This document shows, piece by piece, positions 17,728 through 26,562 of a stretch of 57,523 bases of DNA (the stretch's first letter is position 1; the number at the start of each line of letters is the position of its first letter). The stretch comes from Pseudomonadota bacterium. GTDB taxonomy: Bacteria > Pseudomonadota > Gammaproteobacteria > Xanthomonadales > Xanthomonadaceae. The notes beneath the pieces were generated by a model. It was not told the DNA's origin. It worked only from the letters and a program-made list of their open reading frames with translations, and ran no database searches. The stretch covers positions 1-57,523 of the forward strand of contig JAFAFF010000275.1 in NCBI GenBank assembly GCA_023423605.1. The letters run 5' to 3'. The translations under genes were made by a program, and so were the position numbers.

Positions 17728-18225
17728 TTATGCCAGCGGCTTTCCGTAGCGGATGACCGGCCCACTGCGCTGCACCGTCACCGTGCCGCGAACGATCTCG
17801 TTCGTCGCAATGTCAATATTGAAGTCGGCCACGTAACCGGTGAACTTGAACCCCGACCTATCTGCCTGAGTCGGTGGCAAAAGCAGATCATCTGCGTCGA
17901 GTGTGGGGACGGCAGTCCCATCGCTGAGCCCGATGTACCACTCAACGTTCTGTCCACTGTCCTTCAGGTCAAACAAACCCGCGTGTGATGCAGAGCTCGG
18001 GATGTAGTTGAAGGGAATGGAGACCTGCGCAGGGGTTCCGAGTCCGCGCTGGTAGGTCTTGTCGACCAGCGCATCGAGGCAGGTGTCCTCGATCTGGTCG
18101 GCGGCACCTCCCAAACCAGATGCACCGGTCGGGCATGCGAACTTCACAATTTCAGGTCCGCCGGCCGCATTCGGGTCGACGAAGAACAGATGGGTACCCT
18201 GGGTCTTGACGACGCCCTCGGTCAT
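17728..18225 (-). CDS. major tail tube protein
   Basis: A 165-residue protein beginning MTEGVVKTQGTHLFFV, with the beta-rich tail-tube pattern and a conserved-type end (IATNEIVRGTVTVQRSG). Its place between the tail-completion genes and the chaperone pair fits the lambda V position. A probable hairpin lies just downstream. Confidence 0.8.
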   Translation of the reverse strand: MTEGVVKTQGTHLFFVDPNAAGGPEIVKFACPTGASGLGGAADQIEDTCLDALVDKTYQRGLGTPAQVSIPFNYIPSSASHAGLFDLKDSGQNVEWYIGLSDGTAVPTLDADDLLLPPTQADRSGFKFTGYVADFNIDIATNEIVRGTVTVQRSGPVIRYGKPLA

Positions 18226-18289
18226 GGCTGGATCCTCATTTGAAGCCGCGCGAGGGCGGCAATGCGTGGTTGGTGATGGTTTCAGCGGC

Positions 18290-18643
18290 TCAGCGCTGGT
18301 CGATGAAGTCGGCTTCCAGTCCGACCCGGTAGAGCCCGGTTTCCGAATCGATCGTGTCGATCGCGACTCGGTTGACGATCAGCTCCGCGTCCAGCGCGCC
18401 GCGCACGGCCAGCGCCAGCGACTGGGCTCCCGCCTCGTCCTTGTGGTAGCAGTCGATCTGCACCGTGGTGAAATCGCCACCTGGTGCGCTGCTGAGGTTG
18501 CTGTAAGGATCGCCGGTGATGATCTGCCAGGTGATGTAGGGACGGGGATCCGTCTGCGGCGCCTTGCCGTGGCCACTGACGCGGTCGCCAACGATCGCGG
18601 TGACCGAAGGCGTGCGGATGGTCCGGTAGACCTTCGGGAACAT
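18290..18643 (-). CDS. DUF3168-type tail completion protein
   Basis: A 117-residue protein (MFPKVYRTIRTPSVTAIVGDRV, then PYITWQIITGDPYS) matching the DUF3168/gp17-like tail terminator family. It caps the tail tube for joining to the head. Start and the upstream stop overlap as TGATG. Confidence 0.75.
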   Translation of the reverse strand: MFPKVYRTIRTPSVTAIVGDRVSGHGKAPQTDPRPYITWQIITGDPYSNLSSAPGGDFTTVQIDCYHKDEAGAQSLALAVRGALDAELIVNRVAIDTIDSETGLYRVGLEADFIDQR

Positions 18644-19134
18644 CAGCGCTTACCCCCGTTCTTCGCCGCCAAGCGCTTGGTAATCAGCTCCACCCGCTTC
18701 AGCAGGTCCTGGGTGATCGTGTCGATGATCTGGCTGCCCCGCCGGCGCACCGCTGGGCGCAGCCACGGAATCGCTGGCTGCGTTGATGATCCCCACTCCA
18801 TCAGCTGCGCCGCCTTGCGTGTCGTCGTCTTGGCGCCATGCGCGTTGATGAAGGCCTTCCGCTTGACCCGTACCAGCTGACGCTCACCCTTCGTGCCGGT
18901 GGGCGCCTTGCCGCGGCTGGCGATGATGTTGTTGACCGTGGTGTCTGTACTGTCCGCGCCGCCGACCGCCGCCGACCGGCGGAAGTTCTCCTTCGCCTGA
19001 TCACGCAGCATTCGGGCGCCCTTCGCCAGCGCGAGCTTCACCGGCCCACCGCGCTTGCTGACGATTTCGGGAGGCAGCGCCTGCAGGGTGGCCAGCAGGC
19101 CGCCCACCCCTTCGATCTTCATTTCCATCTTCAT
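18643..19134 (-). CDS. HK97 gp10-like minor tail/neck protein
   Basis: A 163-residue basic protein (MKMEMKIEGVGGLLATLQAL...) with the gp10 pattern: GAEELLR-like start, RDQAKENFRRSA, then EWGSSTQPAIPWLRPA near the C-terminus. It lies between the head-closure and tail-terminator genes, the usual place for gp10 proteins. It forms part of the neck. Confidence 0.75.
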   Translation of the reverse strand: MKMEMKIEGVGGLLATLQALPPEIVSKRGGPVKLALAKGARMLRDQAKENFRRSAAVGGADSTDTTVNNIIASRGKAPTGTKGERQLVRVKRKAFINAHGAKTTTRKAAQLMEWGSSTQPAIPWLRPAVRRRGSQIIDTITQDLLKRVELITKRLAAKNGGKR

Positions 19135-19137
19135 GCG

Positions 19138-19476
19138 CTACCGTCCGTCGTTGACTCCGGCGGAGACCGGGATCGTGATGTATTCCAACCCAGAGGCCTT
19201 GTCAGGCAGCAGGCCGGCGATGTTGTAGATCTGGTCGCGGTGCACCAGGCGCATCGACGGCAGCAGTCCATCGCGGTGGCGCATGGTGATGCGTGCCGTG
19301 ACCGCCGATTGGGTCTGCCCGGACTGAATGAACTCGCGGGCGGACAGCGGCTCAACCGAAGCCCAGACCGTGGCCACGTCGACCCACGTCGTGGTCTGCA
19401 CGCCGTCTTCGTCTTTGGTCGTCACCTGCTGCTGGATCAAGACGCGGTGGCGGAGTTTTCCCGCTGCCAGGCTCAT
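19138..19476 (-). CDS. head closure / head-tail adaptor protein
   Basis: A 112-residue protein starting MSLAAGKLRHRVLIQQQ, typical of SPP1 gp16-like head closure proteins (RHRV-I-Q-, WASVEPLSAREF, HRDQIYNIAGL). I chose ATG 19476, two bases past the upstream stop with GGGG in front, over an ATG 12 bases earlier. Confidence 0.8.
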   Translation of the reverse strand: MSLAAGKLRHRVLIQQQVTTKDEDGVQTTTWVDVATVWASVEPLSAREFIQSGQTQSAVTARITMRHRDGLLPSMRLVHRDQIYNIAGLLPDKASGLEYITIPVSAGVNDGR

Positions 19477-19477
19477 G

Positions 19478-19822
19478 TCAGACCCCAAGGCCGATGCGAT
19501 AGGGCCACAGCAAGCTGTGGGCGCCCATTGGGACTTGGATCGTTGCCCCGTCGCCCCCCTGCACGTCTTCCCGCGTCCGGTACAAGTGCCCCAGCATCAG
19601 AAGAATGGCAGCGCGGATAGAATCGTTGATCAGGATGGGGTCGATCCCTGCAGTGCCGGCCAGCACAGCAGCGGCCATCGAGTCGGAGTCAGGGAACACA
19701 CGGCGATTGAGGAACTGCTGTGCAGCGCCCTCGGCAGCGGCACCGTACAACTCCAGCATCTCGTCGTCTGCGCTATCGGCCCGGCAGTGCTGCCGGGCCT
19801 GGTCGATGGTAATCAGCTGCAT
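19478..19822 (-). CDS. head-tail connector gp6-like
   Basis: A 114-residue helical protein (MQLITIDQARQHCRADSADDE) of the HK97 gp6/SPP1 gp15-like connector type, which forms a ring below the portal. DINDSIRAAILLMLGHLY is the usual C-terminal helix pattern. It lies between the capsid-proximal gene and head closure. Confidence 0.75.
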   Translation of the reverse strand: MQLITIDQARQHCRADSADDEMLELYGAAAEGAAQQFLNRRVFPDSDSMAAAVLAGTAGIDPILINDSIRAAILLMLGHLYRTREDVQGGDGATIQVPMGAHSLLWPYRIGLGV

Positions 19823-19825
19823 GGC

Positions 19826-20188
19826 TCAGGCCTGGGCCGGCGTCGCCGCCTTGATGGCGGCTTCGATTGCTTCGATCACGGTGGCGCGGGACTTTTCGCC
19901 CTTGCCGGTCTCTGCCTTCAGCGCAGCGTCCAGCATTTCGAGATCGGTCACCGCCGCAATTGCCGTGATCGCGTCGGCAGCCTTCTGGCGGACGAGCTGA
20001 GCGCCATCATCGGTCCCGCCAGTAGGCACGACCGGGCCAGCGCCGGCAGCGGCGGCCTGGCCTGCCAGTTTCACGATGCCGCGCTTGACCAACAAGTCCG
20101 CGTGTTGGTTGGATACATCGAACTCCGCGCCGCGGCTACGGCTTCCGTGGTGTTCGAACGAGGTGAGTGCAATGACCTTGGCCATCAT
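19826..20188 (-). CDS. hypothetical phage protein next to capsid gene
   Basis: A 120-residue protein. Residues 3-45 (KVIALTSFEHHGSRSRGAEF, KRGIVKLAG) resemble a short domain found beside many phage capsid genes; the rest is an Ala-rich helix. Two adjacent ATGs (20188, 20185) are possible starts. It may be a capsid or connector accessory. Function not known. Confidence 0.6.
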   Translation of the reverse strand: MMAKVIALTSFEHHGSRSRGAEFDVSNQHADLLVKRGIVKLAGQAAAAGAGPVVPTGGTDDGAQLVRQKAADAITAIAAVTDLEMLDAALKAETGKGEKSRATVIEAIEAAIKAATPAQA

Positions 20189-20207
20189 CTGGTTCCTTCG
20201 TCATGGG

Positions 20208-20233
20208 CAGCGCCCGGCATTGCCGGGCGCTAC
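20208..20233 (-). repeat. SMAG-like GTAG hairpin inside the phage head operon
   Basis: AGCGCCCGGCA (20209-20219) pairs with TGCCGGGCGCT (20221-20231), ending CTAC at 20233, so on the minus strand it begins GTAGCGCCCGGCA. It fills the 51-base gap after the capsid gene. It could act as a terminator or stabilise the capsid mRNA. Confidence 0.65.
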
Positions 20234-20239
20234 GTGGCA

Positions 20240-21451
20240 TCAGCCGCCGGCGCCAGCGCCGTCGGTGACCGGCAGACCGTCGAAGCCACCCTTCACGAAG
20301 GCCTCGGGGCGGAAGACGGTCAGGCCCACGTCCTCTTCGCAGAGGATGGTGACCATGTTCTTGACGAAGTTGTCGCGGTCCTGGTTGGAGACCGTGATGT
20401 TCGCCTGCTCGCGGTCCCAGCCCTGAGCACCCATCTTGAAGGCACCGGTCAGGAAGTCGCCCAGATCCATGGCCTTGGTTGCCACGACCGGTCGCGCCCA
20501 CAGACCGGGGACAGCCAGGCCACGCGGCGTGGCGAACAGGTAGGCGTTCTCGGTGGTCTTCGACAGCTCGATGGTGGTCCAGTCGATCGGGTTCAGCACG
20601 ATGCCATCGGCTTCATACTCAGCCAGGGTCACCTGCAGCATGGCAATGCGCAGACGATCGATGGCCGTCTCGTTCTGCACGGTCACACCCGGGTTCGCAT
20701 AGGCCGTGGCCTGGGTGTAGAGGCCATTGATGTTCAGGCCGACGCCCGAACCCTTCAGCAGCTGCGCTTCTTCCTTCAGCTTCAGGCCGTACATCAGGCG
20801 GCCATTGATGTAGGCCTGCAGCTGGCCCGAATCACGCAGCACCTGCTTGGACGCGCGAATCCAGTGGGCGATGGTGGTGATCTTGGCCGAGTCCAGCTCG
20901 AACGCCAGATCCGACTCCGGCTTCGGATTGGTCGGATTCTCGGCCACCACGTCGGCGTTGTTGGTGAATCCGGTCTCGCGCACGTATTCGATGCTGTCCG
21001 AGGTGGTGGTGCCCCAGGTCAGCAGGTCGCGCAGGAACAGGCGCTGGTTCGGGGTCGCCACGATGCCCGGAACGCGCTGGGGCTGGATCAGAGTGCCGGC
21101 CGAGGCGTCGTCGCGGGTGATCGCCGCCTTGACGGTGAAACTGCCCTGCATGCCCGGATTGAAACTCTTGCAGGCATCGGACGCGGCAACAACTTCGCCG
21201 ATGGTCAGCGCCTTGGCCGGCACGCCGCCGCCCTGCTCCAGCTTGGCGATGACCTGCTGGGCAGCCTGCAGGTTGGCCTGCAGCTCGCCCTGGGTGACCA
21301 GCAGCTGGTCGACCTTGGCCTTGGTTTCTTCGGACAGCTTCGCATGCGCGTTGATATCGGCCTTGGCCTGCTCAGCGTGCTTCTTCAGCTGCTCATTCAC
21401 CTGCCCGAGGCTGGCATTGATGTTCTTGATGTCGTCGTCGATCTGGGCCAT
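20240..21451 (-). CDS. HK97-type major capsid protein
   Basis: A 403-residue protein with an N-terminal coiled-coil delta region (residues 1-75, LKKHAEQAKADINAHAKLS) that acts as an internal scaffold and is removed by the prohead protease. The HK97 fold core starts near residue 105 (GSFTVKAAITRDDASAGTLI) and ends in EDVGLTVFRPEAFVKG. It follows the ClpP-like protease, as expected. Confidence 0.93.
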   Translation of the reverse strand: MAQIDDDIKNINASLGQVNEQLKKHAEQAKADINAHAKLSEETKAKVDQLLVTQGELQANLQAAQQVIAKLEQGGGVPAKALTIGEVVAASDACKSFNPGMQGSFTVKAAITRDDASAGTLIQPQRVPGIVATPNQRLFLRDLLTWGTTTSDSIEYVRETGFTNNADVVAENPTNPKPESDLAFELDSAKITTIAHWIRASKQVLRDSGQLQAYINGRLMYGLKLKEEAQLLKGSGVGLNINGLYTQATAYANPGVTVQNETAIDRLRIAMLQVTLAEYEADGIVLNPIDWTTIELSKTTENAYLFATPRGLAVPGLWARPVVATKAMDLGDFLTGAFKMGAQGWDREQANITVSNQDRDNFVKNMVTILCEEDVGLTVFRPEAFVKGGFDGLPVTDGAGAGG

Positions 21452-21462
21452 TGAGGCTCTCC

Positions 21463-22329
21463 TTACAGGATGGTGGTGAGGTTCGCGGCAAGCGCCGCAG
21501 TGGTCGTGAAGCCGGCAGCGTCGCGCTGACCGTGTTCGGTGGGCTCGCCCTCACCGCTGCCAGCGGGATCACCCGCGCTGGACTTGAACTGGCTGATCAG
21601 CCGCATCGCCTCCGACTTGGGCATGCCAGAGGCCCGCAGGGCGGCCTCCATACGGCGCACCGCAGAGGCGTTCTTGCCGTCGTCGGCCTTGCCAATCTCA
21701 TCGGAATCGAGCAGCGAATCGGCGAAGCCTTGGGAAACGGCAGCACTGCCGCCGATGTATGACTCTCGATCCATCAGCTTTTGCATGGCTTTGACGTCTT
21801 CGCCGGTCCTGGCTGCGTACACGTCGGCCATGGCCAAGTCGAATGGCTCGAGCTGGTCTGCGATCTCGCGAAGCTCGTGACGGTTGCCGGCCGCCAGAAG
21901 CCAGCAGTTATGGATCATCAAGAATCCAGCCCTGGCGATCTGGATCTTGTCACCGGCCATACCGACGATCGAAGCAGCCGACGCAGCAATTCCCATCACC
22001 TTTACGGTGACCTCGCCAGGATGCTCGCGAAGCATCGAATACATGGCCAAGCCTTCGAACATGTCGCCGCCCGGCGAGTTGATGGCGACGGTGACCGGCC
22101 CCTTACCAAGCGAGCGTAGGGCCGCAGACATGCGCTTCGCCGTGAAGCCGCCACCGGTCCACCAGTCCTCGCCGATCACGTCGTAGATGCCGATGGTCCG
22201 GTCATCCTGCTCATCAGCTGCAGCGCGGATGCTGGAATCCCAACGATCAAAGGCCGCCGGCGCGATGTAGCTGCGCACATCCATCTGCGGCCGTCCTCTG
22301 GGAACGCCCGGGGTTGCACGGATGGTCAT
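21463..22329 (-). CDS. ClpP-like (S14) prohead maturation protease
   Basis: A 288-residue serine protease that processes capsid and portal assemblies. INSPGGDMFEG precedes the catalytic Ser in MGIAASAASIV; the His is in FLMIHNCW, and an Asp follows in the helical region. The C-terminal 80 residues are a low-complexity tail. It is placed between portal and capsid, the standard position. Confidence 0.9.
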   Translation of the reverse strand: MTIRATPGVPRGRPQMDVRSYIAPAAFDRWDSSIRAAADEQDDRTIGIYDVIGEDWWTGGGFTAKRMSAALRSLGKGPVTVAINSPGGDMFEGLAMYSMLREHPGEVTVKVMGIAASAASIVGMAGDKIQIARAGFLMIHNCWLLAAGNRHELREIADQLEPFDLAMADVYAARTGEDVKAMQKLMDRESYIGGSAAVSQGFADSLLDSDEIGKADDGKNASAVRRMEAALRASGMPKSEAMRLISQFKSSAGDPAGSGEGEPTEHGQRDAAGFTTTAALAANLTTIL

Positions 22330-22332
22330 CGA

Positions 22333-23622
22333 TTACTCCTTGCTGGTGGCGTCGGGAACGCCGAGAAATGCGCGCATCGATGCGCGAGCAGCATTGCCGT
22401 CTTCGGCCAAGCCAAGCTTGTCCAGCGGTGCGAGAGCGGTCTGCACCGTCAGCACCGCGGCGTTTCCACCCATAGGTTCGCGATCCTCTAGCTCGCGCAC
22501 TTCGTCACGGGTCAGGATGCCGTTGTTCACCATGGCCGCGTAGAAGGAAGCGCGCCCAGCGCTGTCGGCGCGCAGAAGCCCTTCGACCGCGAACTTGGGG
22601 TAAAACCGGGTGCGCTCTGAGGGCGTCAGAAGGTCCTTGCTGATCGCCTGTTCAATCCGGCGAAGCCAAGGGCCAAGCGTGAATGTCAGAAAACCGATCA
22701 TCTGCTGCTCGATTCCGGTGCCCCAACTGGTCGACTTCTCGGCGTGGCCAACCATGAACGGAGGAACACGGAACCAGCGACAGATCTCCTCCACCGAAAA
22801 CGCGCGTGATTCGAGCAGCTGGGCGTCGGCCGGGTTGATACCAATCGTCTTGATATCAGACCCCGCTTCCAGAATGACTGGTCTCCCAGCATTCACGGCC
22901 CCACTGAGCGTTTCCAGGGTTTCCCTCGCCTCTTTTCGCTGTTCGGGCTTAAGCGTGCTCGGGTAGGAAATAGCAGTGGTCGGCATCAGCCCCTTGGAGA
23001 ACGTTGAGCTTGCCGCCATGTCAGCGCCGATGGCGGCGCCGAATACCTCTGCACCGTAACCAATGACAGAGACGCCCTCCACACCGTCCAGGGAGAACCC
23101 GGGTATCCCCCAAATGCGATCGTTCGGGATCTCCCGCTGGAGGCCGTTCTCGTCGGTATACCTCCACACCTTGACCCCGTCGCGACGAAACCAGGTCAGC
23201 CGATCAGGATGCAGGAACTGCAGGCCCACCAACCGGCCGCCCATCATCAGCTTTTCGCAGCGCGCGTTACCGCGAAGCAACATGGCCGCCACGCTCGCCT
23301 CCCAATGTACAGCTGCGGTCGTGTCTGCATTTGGCTGATCGTGAAGGATGAACTGCAGCGGGTGCTGGCTCGCCACTCTCTTACCGCTACTCGTCTTCTC
23401 GTACATCGAGAGCGGGAGCGTCGAGATAGTCTCCGATATCAACCGAACGCAGGACCAGACGGCCGAAAGCTTCAGCACGGTTTGATGATTCACCGGCACA
23501 CCGGCCGCCGAGCTCGATCCAAAGAACTCCGCCCAGAAGTCGCTGTCAGTAAGATGGATCGGGACGCCGAGCCACTTAAGCGCTGCAGCGCGCAGGCGCC
23601 CTGGCTTCTTCATCATTTTCAT
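22333..23622 (-). CDS. HK97 gp3-family portal protein
   Basis: A 429-residue portal forming the DNA-entry ring at the prohead vertex. Typical segments are KLSAVWSCVRLISETISTLP, RLVGLQFLHPDRLTW and the EEICRWFRVPPFMVGH segment near residue 280. It overlaps terL by four bases (ATGA). GC content falls slightly here and in the tape measure. Confidence 0.93.
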   Translation of the reverse strand: MKMMKKPGRLRAAALKWLGVPIHLTDSDFWAEFFGSSSAAGVPVNHQTVLKLSAVWSCVRLISETISTLPLSMYEKTSSGKRVASQHPLQFILHDQPNADTTAAVHWEASVAAMLLRGNARCEKLMMGGRLVGLQFLHPDRLTWFRRDGVKVWRYTDENGLQREIPNDRIWGIPGFSLDGVEGVSVIGYGAEVFGAAIGADMAASSTFSKGLMPTTAISYPSTLKPEQRKEARETLETLSGAVNAGRPVILEAGSDIKTIGINPADAQLLESRAFSVEEICRWFRVPPFMVGHAEKSTSWGTGIEQQMIGFLTFTLGPWLRRIEQAISKDLLTPSERTRFYPKFAVEGLLRADSAGRASFYAAMVNNGILTRDEVRELEDREPMGGNAAVLTVQTALAPLDKLGLAEDGNAARASMRAFLGVPDATSKE

Positions 23623-25367
23623 CCGATCACCGGGCTATTGAGGAAATCATCGATCGGCTGCTCGGTGCTGGTGGTCAGACTCACACCGAGGGCCATCAGC
23701 AACGCGGTCATGTCGTCGATCTTGTCGGCGGACCGGCGCTTGTCCGGCGCCATGTTCAGGTTTACGTCCTTGCGAGCGACCAGGTTGGCCGCGCACCAGG
23801 CCAACACAGGGTCGCCGTCGTGCACCAGCCGCTTTCCGATGTAGGCGCGCTCCAACTCGACCATCGCAGGGTGGTAGGACTTCGTCCCTTGGATGAACTC
23901 AACCAGCGGAACCTCTGCGGCTACCAGCCGGCTGACCATCTCGGTCGCGTTCCAGCGATCAAACGCAAGCGACTGCAGGTTGAAGCGCTCGTGCACGTCC
24001 AGAACCGCCTGCTCAATCACCGCGTAGTCGGTGACCTCGCCCTCAGTCTGCTCCAGCAGCCCGGCTGCGACCCACCCCGCATACGGGACAGTGCCGCGCT
24101 CGGTGCGCTGTGCCACCGCGGACTCGGGCACCCAGCGCCGTCCCCAGGTGATGATCTTGTCATCCAAGCGCCAGAGCAGCCGCAGCGATGCAAGATCGCG
24201 CGTGCTGGCGAGGTCGAGCCCACCCCAGCAGGGAACGTCCTTCAGCGCCTCCAGGTCGACTGCGCCATGGCAGGCGTTCCACTTCGGCAGCAGGATGAAA
24301 CCATTTGCCGCTGCGGCTGGTCGGTTTAACCGCTTGATCTGGAACTCAGCGAGCTTCGAAGGCATCGCCTTCGCCTCGATCGACTCCTTCCTGATTGCCG
24401 CCAGCAAGTGGGGGTTCACGTCCATCAACGGGTTGGCCTTGTGCCAGGCCTTCTCGTCGAAGTCCCCGTCGTCCTTGTCCACTGCAAAGAAGATCGCCAA
24501 GAAGTGGTCGGCGGCATCGCCGAACACCCCTTCCAACAGCTGCGTGGCGAACTGGCGGATTTCCGACCAGGGCCCTGGGTTCGCGTACCCCTCTGTGGTC
24601 GTGAACAACCACAGAGGATTCCGGCGCGCACCGGCCGCCGACTGCAACACGTTCAGCAGATCGGGGGTCTTGTGCGCATGGATCTCGTCGAGACCAACGT
24701 GGGACGGGTTCAGACCGTCCTGAGTCGATGCCTTGGCGTTGATCGGCTTGAACGTCGCGCCGGTCTCGACCCGGCTGATCGCGTTGGCCCAGCACTCCAG
24801 CCCGTAGGCCTCCCGCAGATCGGCCTTCTTCTCGGCCATCCGCTTGGCCACGTTGAAGATGATGCGCGCCTGGCTGCCAGTGGTAGCCGCGGAAATGACC
24901 TGCGCGCCCTCTTCCTCTTCACAGCATTCGCAGTAGAGCAGGATGGCGGCCGATAGCGTCGACTTCGCGTTCTTGCGCGCGACCGCGAACAGTGCAGACG
25001 TGAAGCGGCGGGTTCCATCGGGCTTGCGGAACCCGAACAGCTGAACCACGAACCAGACGTGCGACGGGTGAAGCCGGATCTCCGGCGTCTCCCACTTGCC
25101 TTCCACGTGCGGGAGCAGTTCGATCCAGCTGCAGGCGTGATTGGCGTGATCGCGCGAGAAAGAGAACGGCGCACCCTTCTTCTTTGCGCGCTTCAGATCG
25201 TCCAGGAACCGTTTCGCTGCCAGCTTGATCAGCCGGCCGAACCTCCCTCCCCTATCTGACGCAGCCGCCTTCGCATACCTGATCGCGATATCGACGTGGT
25301 CATTTCCCGGCGGCGCGGGGCTTTCCGAGCGCGGCGAACGCGTTGCCCGGCTTTTCCGTGTCGCCAT
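23619..25367 (-). CDS. terL: terminase large subunit
   Basis: A 582-residue packaging motor. The ATPase Walker A-type loop is ARKNAKST (about residue 131) and Walker B is VGLDEIH (about 225). The nuclease domain has GGLDLASTRDLASL (about 392) and LAFDRWN. The first 68 bases overlap terS in another frame; starts closer in are possible. It is of the HK97 gp2-like type associated with cos packaging. Confidence 0.93.
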   Translation of the reverse strand: MATRKSRATRSPRSESPAPPGNDHVDIAIRYAKAAASDRGGRFGRLIKLAAKRFLDDLKRAKKKGAPFSFSRDHANHACSWIELLPHVEGKWETPEIRLHPSHVWFVVQLFGFRKPDGTRRFTSALFAVARKNAKSTLSAAILLYCECCEEEEGAQVISAATTGSQARIIFNVAKRMAEKKADLREAYGLECWANAISRVETGATFKPINAKASTQDGLNPSHVGLDEIHAHKTPDLLNVLQSAAGARRNPLWLFTTTEGYANPGPWSEIRQFATQLLEGVFGDAADHFLAIFFAVDKDDGDFDEKAWHKANPLMDVNPHLLAAIRKESIEAKAMPSKLAEFQIKRLNRPAAAANGFILLPKWNACHGAVDLEALKDVPCWGGLDLASTRDLASLRLLWRLDDKIITWGRRWVPESAVAQRTERGTVPYAGWVAAGLLEQTEGEVTDYAVIEQAVLDVHERFNLQSLAFDRWNATEMVSRLVAAEVPLVEFIQGTKSYHPAMVELERAYIGKRLVHDGDPVLAWCAANLVARKDVNLNMAPDKRRSADKIDDMTALLMALGVSLTTSTEQPIDDFLNSPVIG

Positions 25368-25725
25368 TCGGTTTCACCTTTCCCTGCGCCACTGGCGTCA
25401 GGCCGAAGTCGTTCATCAGTCCACGCAGCTGGGCAACCATCGATGCAACCGGCGCCTCGCCGGCGGCGTACAGCTGGACTGTCTTTCCATGGAGAGCGCA
25501 GAGCTGGCCGAGAGCCGACAGGCCAGCCTCGGTCAGGAGCTTGTTTGCGTGGAGGATTGGGGCTAAGCGCTCCCATTCCTTACGTGCGTGTGCGTTGGGC
25601 ATCCAGTCCGGTGCCGGTGGCACATCGGACACCAGGGGTAGCTCGGCGGCGGCAGGTGCTTCGCGGTCAGGCCGGTCGGTGCCGGCCACCACCTTCAGCG
25701 CTGTCGGCTTGCGGGGGCGGGACAT
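25300..25725 (-). CDS. terS: P27-family terminase small subunit
   Basis: A 141-residue DNA-recognition subunit: MSRPRKPTALKVVAGTDRPD, PPAPDWMPNAHARKEWERLA and a conserved helical region. The N-terminal pattern is typical of the P27 family. It is followed by terL with a 68-base overlap. An HNH gene lies upstream; HNH plus P27-type terminase usually goes with cos packaging. Confidence 0.88.
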   Translation of the reverse strand: MSRPRKPTALKVVAGTDRPDREAPAAAELPLVSDVPPAPDWMPNAHARKEWERLAPILHANKLLTEAGLSALGQLCALHGKTVQLYAAGEAPVASMVAQLRGLMNDFGLTPVAQGKVKPNGDTEKPGNAFAALGKPRAAGK

Positions 25726-25853
25726 AGACGGGCCTCAAAAACTGAATTTTCTGAATTGACGGTGCAAAAAAACGACTGAGCGGCCGGTGTCCGAGGGGAA
25801 CGCTTCGAACTTTTTCCCCTCCCCCCGGGGTATTCGATGCGAATCGATCGCAT
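25726..25853. other. intergenic region, presumed cos site
   Basis: A 128-base gap between the HNH and terS genes in the lambda-like position for cos. It holds a CCCCTCCCCCCGGGG run at 25816-25830 and short palindromes (CGATGCGAATCGATCG at about 25835). The cut position cannot be fixed from sequence. Confidence 0.4.
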
Positions 25854-26195
25854 TCACCGCTTCGAGAGGTACGGATGAGAACGATTCGCGCCTCGTGCTG
25901 CCTCTGCCTTGGTCTTGGTGCCGTGGCACTCGCAGCAGATCGCCTGCAGGTTGTCCAAAGCATCCGTGCCGCCTTCCGCCTGCGGCACAACGTGGTCAAC
26001 CTCTTCTGCCTGGCGGATGCGACCAGCAGCGCGGCACGGCTGGCAGAGGTACAGGTCACGCGCCATCACTGCGTCGCGCTTGCGGCGCCAGGGTCGGCCG
26101 CCGCGCCCTTTGCCATAGTTCTCAGGGGCAGACTGGGCAACGTGCACCGGCGCCAACTGAGGCATCGGACGGTGGCGGTTCGGGAACCCTGGCAT
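25854..26195 (-). CDS. HNH endonuclease, packaging-associated
   Basis: A 113-residue HNH protein with CQPC, the EVDHVVPQAEGGTDA core, NLQAICCECH and a final TK motif; the two CxxC pairs would bind zinc. HNH proteins next to terminase genes assist cos cleavage in HK97-like phages. Its start overlaps the upstream stop (TGATG). Confidence 0.88.
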   Translation of the reverse strand: MPGFPNRHRPMPQLAPVHVAQSAPENYGKGRGGRPWRRKRDAVMARDLYLCQPCRAAGRIRQAEEVDHVVPQAEGGTDALDNLQAICCECHGTKTKAEAARGANRSHPYLSKR

Positions 26196-26380
26196 CAGCC
26201 GAGGCTCTGCGTCTGGTCGCGATCGCCGGCAGCGATGGTCTCGCCGTCCAGCGTCACGATGGGGTCCTGCTCTTCTTGGTCGTCCTGTTCATCGGCCAGT
26301 GCCGCGATCAGGGTGTCCAGCTTCTGCTCGATGCGGTCGGCTTGGGCCTTGGCCTCAGCGTCGCAGTTGCACCGGCTCAT
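26195..26380 (-). CDS. small acidic phage protein, unknown
   Basis: A 61-residue protein starting MSRCNCDAEAKAQADRIEQ. ATG 26380 overlaps the upstream stop as ATGA. A CxC pair is followed by a predicted coiled coil and an acidic tail. It lies between the lysis genes and HNH. Not recognised. Confidence 0.55.
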   Translation of the reverse strand: MSRCNCDAEAKAQADRIEQKLDTLIAALADEQDDQEEQDPIVTLDGETIAAGDRDQTQSLG

Positions 26381-26562
26381 GGGCGCGCCCCAGAGAAGAA
26401 GCCACCCCAGTACAGCAGGAGGCAAATCAGCAGAATCGCGATCAACGAGGTGGTGGCGTTGTGTCGCTCCGGCTTCTTCATCTCGCCGTGCTTGGATATC
26501 TCGTATCCGAGGCCGATCAGTACGAGCGCCAGATAGATCGCCTGTGGAAATCCGATGCTCAT
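26377..26562 (-). CDS. small membrane protein, lysis-region
   Basis: A 61-residue protein with two hydrophobic segments (residues 5-21 and 38-57) around a charged loop (SKHGEMKKPERHN). It overlaps Rz and the next gene by four bases each. A holin or antiholin role is possible because two membrane spans and small size fit class II holins, but another membrane protein lies beside the endolysin. Confidence 0.5.
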   Translation of the reverse strand: MSIGFPQAIYLALVLIGLGYEISKHGEMKKPERHNATTSLIAILLICLLLYWGGFFSGARP

